Position numbers and translations under genes: made by a program. Source: CAXRBC01 sp041158045 (lineage in GTDB: Bacteria; Actinomycetota; Acidimicrobiia; Acidimicrobiales; Ilumatobacteraceae). Taken from it: DNA of 25,516 nt. The stretch lies in assembly GCA_041158045.1 (NCBI GenBank), contig JBEBCD010000058.1:1-25516 (forward strand). The letters run 5' to 3'. The notes under the pieces were generated by a model, which was given only the letters and a program-made list of their open reading frames with translations, ran no database searches and was not told where the DNA came from. Shown here piece by piece: positions 21,968 through 25,516 of this stretch; the first letter of the stretch is position 1, and the number at the start of each line of letters is the position of its first letter.

Positions 21968-23773
21968 ATGAACGACGAATACCGCGAGTCGGACCCCGAC
22001 TCGTCCCGCCGCCGCCGCGGCCGCCGCGGCGGTCGCAACCGCCGCCGACCGACCGACGGATCGCCGCGCGACCCCGACCCTCGGGACGACGCGTCGCACG
22101 ACGAGCTGCCCGAGCCTCCCCGCGAGGGCCGGCTCTACGACGAGGCCGCGGGCGAGCGCGCCCTCGTGCGCAAGCCGCAGATCGGTGACAGCCGCCCCGC
22201 CCCCCGGATCGGCGACTCGCGCCCCGCGCCGTCGCGGGGTGGCGACGACGACGAGCGCGAGTCGGAGGACGACCGCGGCGAGCGCGACGAGGGCGGGCGC
22301 GACGGCGGACGCCGCCGCCGCGGGCGCCGCGGGGGTCGCAACCGCCGCAGGGGCGGCCGCGGACGCGGGCGCCGCGAGAGCGGGGACCGCGACGACGACC
22401 GCGGGCGCGGCGACGATCGCGGCGGGCGTGGCGGATCGCGCGACGCGGAGATCGAGGCCGAGCTGCTGGAGCGCCGCCGCGGCAAGGAGCGCGACGGGCG
22501 ACCCGTCGGCCGCTACCTCATGTGCGTCCACAAGACGGGCGACGTGACGCAGGTCGCCGTGCTCGAGGGCCGCAGCCTCGTCGAGCACTACGTGAGCCGC
22601 GACCGCGACGACGTCGACCAGATCCTCGGCAACATCTACCTCGGGCGCGTCCAGAACGTGCTGCCCGGCATGGAGGCCGCCTTCATCGACATCGGCACGC
22701 CGAAGAACGCGGTGCTGTACCGCGGGGACGTGCAGTTCGACAAGGAGGACGTCGTCGAGCAGGGGCCCGCCCCGCGCATCGAGCACGTCCTGCACTCGCG
22801 CCAGCTCATCATGTGCCAGGTCACCAAGAACCCGATCGGGGCCAAGGGCGCGCGCCTCACGCAGGAGGTCTCGATCCCCGGGCGCTTCGTGGTGCTGGTG
22901 CCCGACTCCAAGACCTACGGCATCTCCAAGCGCCTCCCCGACGAGGACCGCCGCCGCCTGCGCTCGATCCTCGAGCGGATCAAGCCCGCGGAGCACGGCG
23001 TCATCGTGCGCACCGCGGCGGTCAACGCCACGGAGCACGAGCTGCGCACCGACATGACCCGCCTGCTCGCCCAGTGGGAGGAGATCAAGGAGCGCTCCCG
23101 TCGGGCCAACGGCCCGAGCCTCCTCTACCGCGAGCCGTCGATCGCCATGCGCGTGATCCGCGAGGAGTTCAACAGCGACTACCGCGGGATCGCGGTGGAC
23201 GACCGCGAGCTCCACGCCGAGATCGCCCAGTACATCGGGGACTTCAACCCGGAGTTCCGCGACCGGGTCGAGTACCACGACCCCTCCGAGCGGGGCCTCG
23301 CGCTCTTCGAGGAGCACCGCGTCCACGAGCAGGTCCGCAAGGCCCTCGACCGCAAGGTCTGGCTGCCCTCGGGCGGCTCCATCGTGATCGAGCACACCGA
23401 GGCGCTCACCGTGATCGACGTCAACACGGGCAAGAACGTCGGTCGCAGCAGCCTCGAGGAGACCGTGTTCGCCAACAACATGGAGGCGGCCGACGAGATC
23501 GCCCGACAGCTGCGCCTCCGCGACATCGGCGGCATCATCGTCATCGACTTCATCGACATGGAGGTCAAGGACCACCGCCGGCGCGTCATCGACCGCTTCC
23601 GCGACGCGCTGTCGAGGGACAAGACCCGCACCCAGGTCTTCGAGATCTCGGAGCTGGGCCTCGTGGAGATGACCCGTAAGCGCATCGGCGAGGGGCTCCT
23701 CGCGAGCTTCGCCGACACCTGCCGCACCTGCGAGGGACGGGGGATCAGCCTCGACCTCGCGATGTTGGACTGA
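21968..23773 (+). CDS. rne: Ribonuclease E/G with disordered Arg/Gly/Asp-rich N-terminal extension
   Basis: Endoribonuclease for mRNA turnover and rRNA/tRNA processing. In the 601-residue protein, residues 1-175 are a low-complexity extension; the catalytic part then runs RYLMCVHKTGDVTQVAV, the S1 domain (GNIYLGRVQNVLPGMEAAFIDIG), the 5'-sensor/RNase H-like region and the DNase I-like domain with metal-binding D484 (IDVNTG) and D527 (IDFIDM), ending with the Zn-link C585-x-x-C588. It stops 13 residues later, so no C-terminal scaffold arm exists. A 14-residue block, RRRRGRRGGRNRRR, occurs exactly twice (14-27 and 115-128), and IGDSRPAP twice in near tandem (72-79, 81-88). ATG 21968 follows AAGGG with 12-nt spacing. 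Whether to call it rne or rng is open. Confidence 0.93.
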   Translation: MNDEYRESDPDSSRRRRGRRGGRNRRRPTDGSPRDPDPRDDASHDELPEPPREGRLYDEAAGERALVRKPQIGDSRPAPRIGDSRPAPSRGGDDDERESEDDRGERDEGGRDGGRRRRGRRGGRNRRRGGRGRGRRESGDRDDDRGRGDDRGGRGGSRDAEIEAELLERRRGKERDGRPVGRYLMCVHKTGDVTQVAVLEGRSLVEHYVSRDRDDVDQILGNIYLGRVQNVLPGMEAAFIDIGTPKNAVLYRGDVQFDKEDVVEQGPAPRIEHVLHSRQLIMCQVTKNPIGAKGARLTQEVSIPGRFVVLVPDSKTYGISKRLPDEDRRRLRSILERIKPAEHGVIVRTAAVNATEHELRTDMTRLLAQWEEIKERSRRANGPSLLYREPSIAMRVIREEFNSDYRGIAVDDRELHAEIAQYIGDFNPEFRDRVEYHDPSERGLALFEEHRVHEQVRKALDRKVWLPSGGSIVIEHTEALTVIDVNTGKNVGRSSLEETVFANNMEAADEIARQLRLRDIGGIIVIDFIDMEVKDHRRRVIDRFRDALSRDKTRTQVFEISELGLVEMTRKRIGEGLLASFADTCRTCEGRGISLDLAMLD

Positions 23774-23780
23774 CCCCCGA

Positions 23781-23786
23781 TAGCAT
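23781..23786 (+). promoter_or_regulatory. -10 box (TAGCAT) of rplU-rpmA
   Basis: TAGCAT lies 11 nt before the rplU ATG, implying a leader of about 4-5 nt. It sits at the centre of a small inverted repeat, CCGAT-agc-ATCGG (23777-23789). Confidence 0.5.
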
Positions 23787-23797
23787 CGGCGTCCGTC

Positions 23798-24109
23798 ATG
23801 TACGCAGTCATCGCCACCGGCGGCAAGCAGGAGAAGGTCGAGAAGGGCCAGCAGGTCCGCGTCGAGCTCGTCGACGCCGCCACGGGCGCCGAGGTGTCCT
23901 TCGAGCCCGTCCTCGTCGTCGACGGCGGCACGGTGCTCGCCACGCCCGCGGAGCTCGCGAAGGCCTCCGTGAAGGGCAAGGTCGTCGGCGAGGCCAGTGG
24001 GCCCAAGATCGACGGCTTCACCTACAAGCGCCGGACCAACCAGCGGCGCCGCTTCGGTCACCGCCAGCGCTACAGCGTGGTCGAGATCACCTCGATCGCC
24101 AAGGGCTGA
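23798..24109 (+). CDS. rplU: 50S ribosomal protein L21
   Basis: Large-subunit protein that binds 23S rRNA. The 103-residue length is standard, and MYAVIATGGKQEKVEKGQQ at the N-terminus with the C-terminal signature DGFTYKRRTNQRRRFGHRQRYSVVEI is diagnostic. It is followed by rpmA after 30 bp, the usual L21-L27 pair, and preceded by RNase E/G as in other actinobacteria. Confidence 0.98.
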   Translation: MYAVIATGGKQEKVEKGQQVRVELVDAATGAEVSFEPVLVVDGGTVLATPAELAKASVKGKVVGEASGPKIDGFTYKRRTNQRRRFGHRQRYSVVEITSIAKG

Positions 24110-24139
24110 CGGCCGGGACACGACGGAAGGGATCGGACC

Positions 24140-24394
24140 ATGTCGAAGACCAAGGGCGGCGGCTCCACCAAGAACGGCCGCGACTCCAATGCGCAGCGAC
24201 TCGGCGTCAAGGCGTTCGACGGCACGGTGATCACCGCCGGCTCGATCATCGTGCGCCAGCGCGGCACCCGCGTGCACCCGGGCAAGAACGTCCGTCGCGC
24301 GAGCGACGACTCCCTCTTCGCGCTCGTCAACGGCGCCGTGAAGTTCGGCAGCCGCCGCGGACGCCGCGTCGTCGACGTCCTGCCCGGCGCCTGA
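24140..24394 (+). CDS. rpmA: 50S ribosomal protein L27
   Basis: Large-subunit protein whose N-terminus reaches the peptidyl-transferase centre. The 84-residue protein begins MSKTKGGGSTKNGRDSNAQ and has the usual GVKAFDGTVITAGSIIVRQRGTRVHPG core; there is no N-terminal propeptide of the Firmicutes type. GGAAGGGA (24125-24132) with 7-nt spacing is the clearest plus-strand Shine-Dalgarno sequence in the window. In most bacteria obgE follows; here a convergent gene does. Confidence 0.98.
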   Translation: MSKTKGGGSTKNGRDSNAQRLGVKAFDGTVITAGSIIVRQRGTRVHPGKNVRRASDDSLFALVNGAVKFGSRRGRRVVDVLPGA

Positions 24395-24402
24395 CCCCCG
24401 CG

Positions 24403-24418
24403 GTCCGGCTCGCCGGAC
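24403..24418. terminator. Hairpin between convergent rpmA and nucleoside hydrolase
   Basis: GTCCGGC and GCCGGAC are perfect inverted arms separated by 2 nt (6 bp with a CTCG loop), 8 nt after the rpmA stop and abutting the stop codon of the convergent gene. It probably terminates both. Confidence 0.6.
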
Positions 24419-25342
24419 TTACCGCAACGCGTCGCGCAGCATCGCGACGAACCGCGCGCGATCCGCGCGCAGCACGACCCGCGCGTTGACCGGGCGCCCC
24501 GTCGCGCCGAGGTGGTCGACCACCGTCTGACCCCGGGCGTCGCCGTGGCCGAGGTGCACGTCGACGCGTGCGTGGACCTCGCGGGCCACCACGGTCTCGT
24601 CGATCGCGACGCACATCGCGACGGGGTCGGGGAGGTCGAAGCCGTCGATCTTGGTCTCCGTGCGGCAGAACTCTCGGACGACCCGCTGGATGTCGACGGC
24701 GTAGCGCCCGACCGGGCCGAGCACCCGCAGCTCGGCGGCGAGCGCGTCGTCGACGACGGCGTCCTGCCACGACACGTCCCATCCGACGAGCTCGAGGCGC
24801 ATCCCCGCGTCGCACACGATCCGGGCCGCCTCCGGATCGGCCCAGACGTTGTACTCCGCGAGCGGCGTGACGTTGCCCGGTAGCACCCCGGTGCCGCCCA
24901 TGACGACGCAGCGGCGGACCCAGCCCGCGAGGCGCGGCTCGGTACGCAGCGCCACCGCGACGTTGGTGAGCGGGCCGAGCGTGACGAGGTCGCAGGTCCC
25001 CGGCCGGGCCGCGAAGTGCGCGATCATCGCGCGCACGGCATCGCGGGTGTCGGGGATGCGCCCCGCGAGGTCGAGGCCGAGGTCCCCCATGCCGTCGGTG
25101 CCGTGGACCATCTGGGCCGAGGCGTACTCGCGCGCGAGCGGGCGGTCGGCGCCCGCGTGCACGGGGACCGTCGCGCCCAGCGTCGCGAGCACGTGGAGCG
25201 CGTTCTGTACGCCCGATTCGAGCGGCACGTTGCCCGCCACGATCGAGATGCCGGCGACCCGCACGCGGGGGTGGCGGAGGGCGATGATGAGCGCGACCGC
25301 GTCGTCCGACGCCGTGTCGGTGTCGATCCACATCTCCTGCAC
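24419..25342 (-). CDS. Nucleoside hydrolase (inosine/uridine-preferring type)
   Basis: Calcium-dependent N-ribohydrolase that splits nucleosides into base and ribose. The 307-residue protein starts with the metal-binding motif IDTDTASDDAVAL (D7, D9, D13, D14; usual form DTDPGxDD), has VVMGGTGVLPGNVTPLAEYNVWADPEAA, and LPDPVAMC around the distal calcium aspartate. The usual His before that Asp is Pro here, as in some family branches, so substrate preference is uncertain. GTG 25342 is chosen because GGAGGG lies 6 nt upstream (complement of 25349-25354); the ATG at 25333 has no room for a ribosome-binding site. It follows the dGTPase-like gene by 23 bp and is probably in one operon with it. Confidence 0.9.
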   Translation of the reverse strand: MQEMWIDTDTASDDAVALIIALRHPRVRVAGISIVAGNVPLESGVQNALHVLATLGATVPVHAGADRPLAREYASAQMVHGTDGMGDLGLDLAGRIPDTRDAVRAMIAHFAARPGTCDLVTLGPLTNVAVALRTEPRLAGWVRRCVVMGGTGVLPGNVTPLAEYNVWADPEAARIVCDAGMRLELVGWDVSWQDAVVDDALAAELRVLGPVGRYAVDIQRVVREFCRTETKIDGFDLPDPVAMCVAIDETVVAREVHARVDVHLGHGDARGQTVVDHLGATGRPVNARVVLRADRARFVAMLRDALR

Positions 25343-25365
25343 GCGTGTCCCTCCGGCGACGGGGC

Positions 25366-25516
25366 TCAGGTGCCGATGCCCTGGGGCAGCCGCGGCGCGT
25401 CCCACCCGAGGAGGGCGACGCCCTGGCGGCAGGCGAACCGGTCCGTCATGCCGCCGACGTAGGTGACGGCCCGGCGGAGCGCCTCGGGCGAACCCGGGTC
25501 GCCGACGGCCTCGCCG
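25366..25516 (-). CDS. dGTP triphosphohydrolase-like HD protein, C-terminal fragment
   Basis: Only the last 49 residues before a TGA (25366-25368) are in the window; the rest lies beyond the right edge. The segment ALRRAVTYVGGMTDRFACRQ matches the C-terminal YVaGMTDRyA motif of dGTPase-like HD phosphohydrolases, which hydrolyse dNTPs to deoxynucleosides and triphosphate. The fragment ends LLGWDAPRLPQGIGT. The link to the downstream nucleoside hydrolase (deoxynucleoside to base) would make sense, but the HD motif itself cannot be seen here. Confidence 0.65.
   Translation of the reverse strand, partial: GEAVGDPGSPEALRRAVTYVGGMTDRFACRQGVALLGWDAPRLPQGIGT

Noticed and set aside
25016..25516. Defence system around the dGTPase-like and nucleoside hydrolase genes
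   Set aside because: Only two nucleotide-metabolism genes are visible and one is cut by the window edge. There is no partner typical of a defence island.

Overview
The window is very GC-rich chromosomal DNA from an actinobacterium (Actinomycetota). Three things point there: the gene order tig-clpP-clpX-folC-ndk-mreBCD-PBP2-rodA-rne/rng-rplU-rpmA, an F420-type PPOX flavoprotein-like gene, and many GTG starts preceded closely by TANNNT -10 boxes rather than Shine-Dalgarno sites. A rod-shape locus next to this gene set would suit a class such as Acidimicrobiia, but that placement is inference. No phage, transposon, CRISPR array, defence island or secondary-metabolite cluster was seen. Coding density is very high and no gap exceeds about 110 bp.

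Layout. (1) 1-2.95 kb: the 3' part of an unrecognised membrane protein with visibly less GC-biased codons, a convergent EamA-type transporter, and a divergent MFS exporter. (2) 2.95-6.7 kb, central metabolism: class I fructose-bisphosphate aldolase, tRNA-Gly(TCC), an isopenicillin-N-synthase-like Fe(II)/2OG oxygenase, a 6-phosphofructokinase with an atypical active site, and uracil phosphoribosyltransferase on the other strand. (3) 6.7-10.7 kb: a GNAT acyltransferase translationally coupled to an enolase-superfamily N-succinylamino acid racemase/o-succinylbenzoate synthase; then on the minus strand a PPOX oxidoreductase with tRNA-Pro(TGG) just upstream, a class V aminotransferase-like enzyme and a small SH3-like protein. 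(4) 10.7-15.8 kb, protein folding and turnover: trigger factor with a His/Asp-rich tail, ClpP, ClpX, then FolC and Ndk. (5) 15.8-21.9 kb, the rod-shape/elongasome operon: mreB, mreC, mreD, PBP2, rodA, with overlapping or nearly touching ends. (6) 21.9-24.4 kb: RNase E/G behind an untranslated leader with a hairpin, then ribosomal proteins L21 and L27. (7) 24.4-25.5 kb, minus strand: a nucleoside hydrolase and the 3' end of a gene resembling dGTP triphosphohydrolase.

The genes fall into recognisable pathways: glycolysis (aldolase, PFK), pyrimidine salvage (Upp), nucleotide metabolism (Ndk, nucleoside hydrolase, dGTPase-like), a probable D-amino-acid/N-succinyl pathway (GNAT plus racemase), proteostasis (Tig, ClpXP), cell-wall elongation (MreBCD, PBP2, RodA) and RNA processing/translation (RNase E/G, L21, L27).

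No wholly new multi-gene system is evident. The most unusual points are: a recurrent -10-only promoter signature giving leaderless or near-leaderless mRNAs, several times built from the stop codon of the previous gene; a metal-binding-type tail on trigger factor; a four-cysteine insert in PBP2; a Thr-rich insert in MreC; duplicated Arg/Gly blocks in RNase E/G; and an Asp-to-Asn change in PFK. Against the actinobacterial gene order, clpP1, valS and obg are missing from their usual positions.
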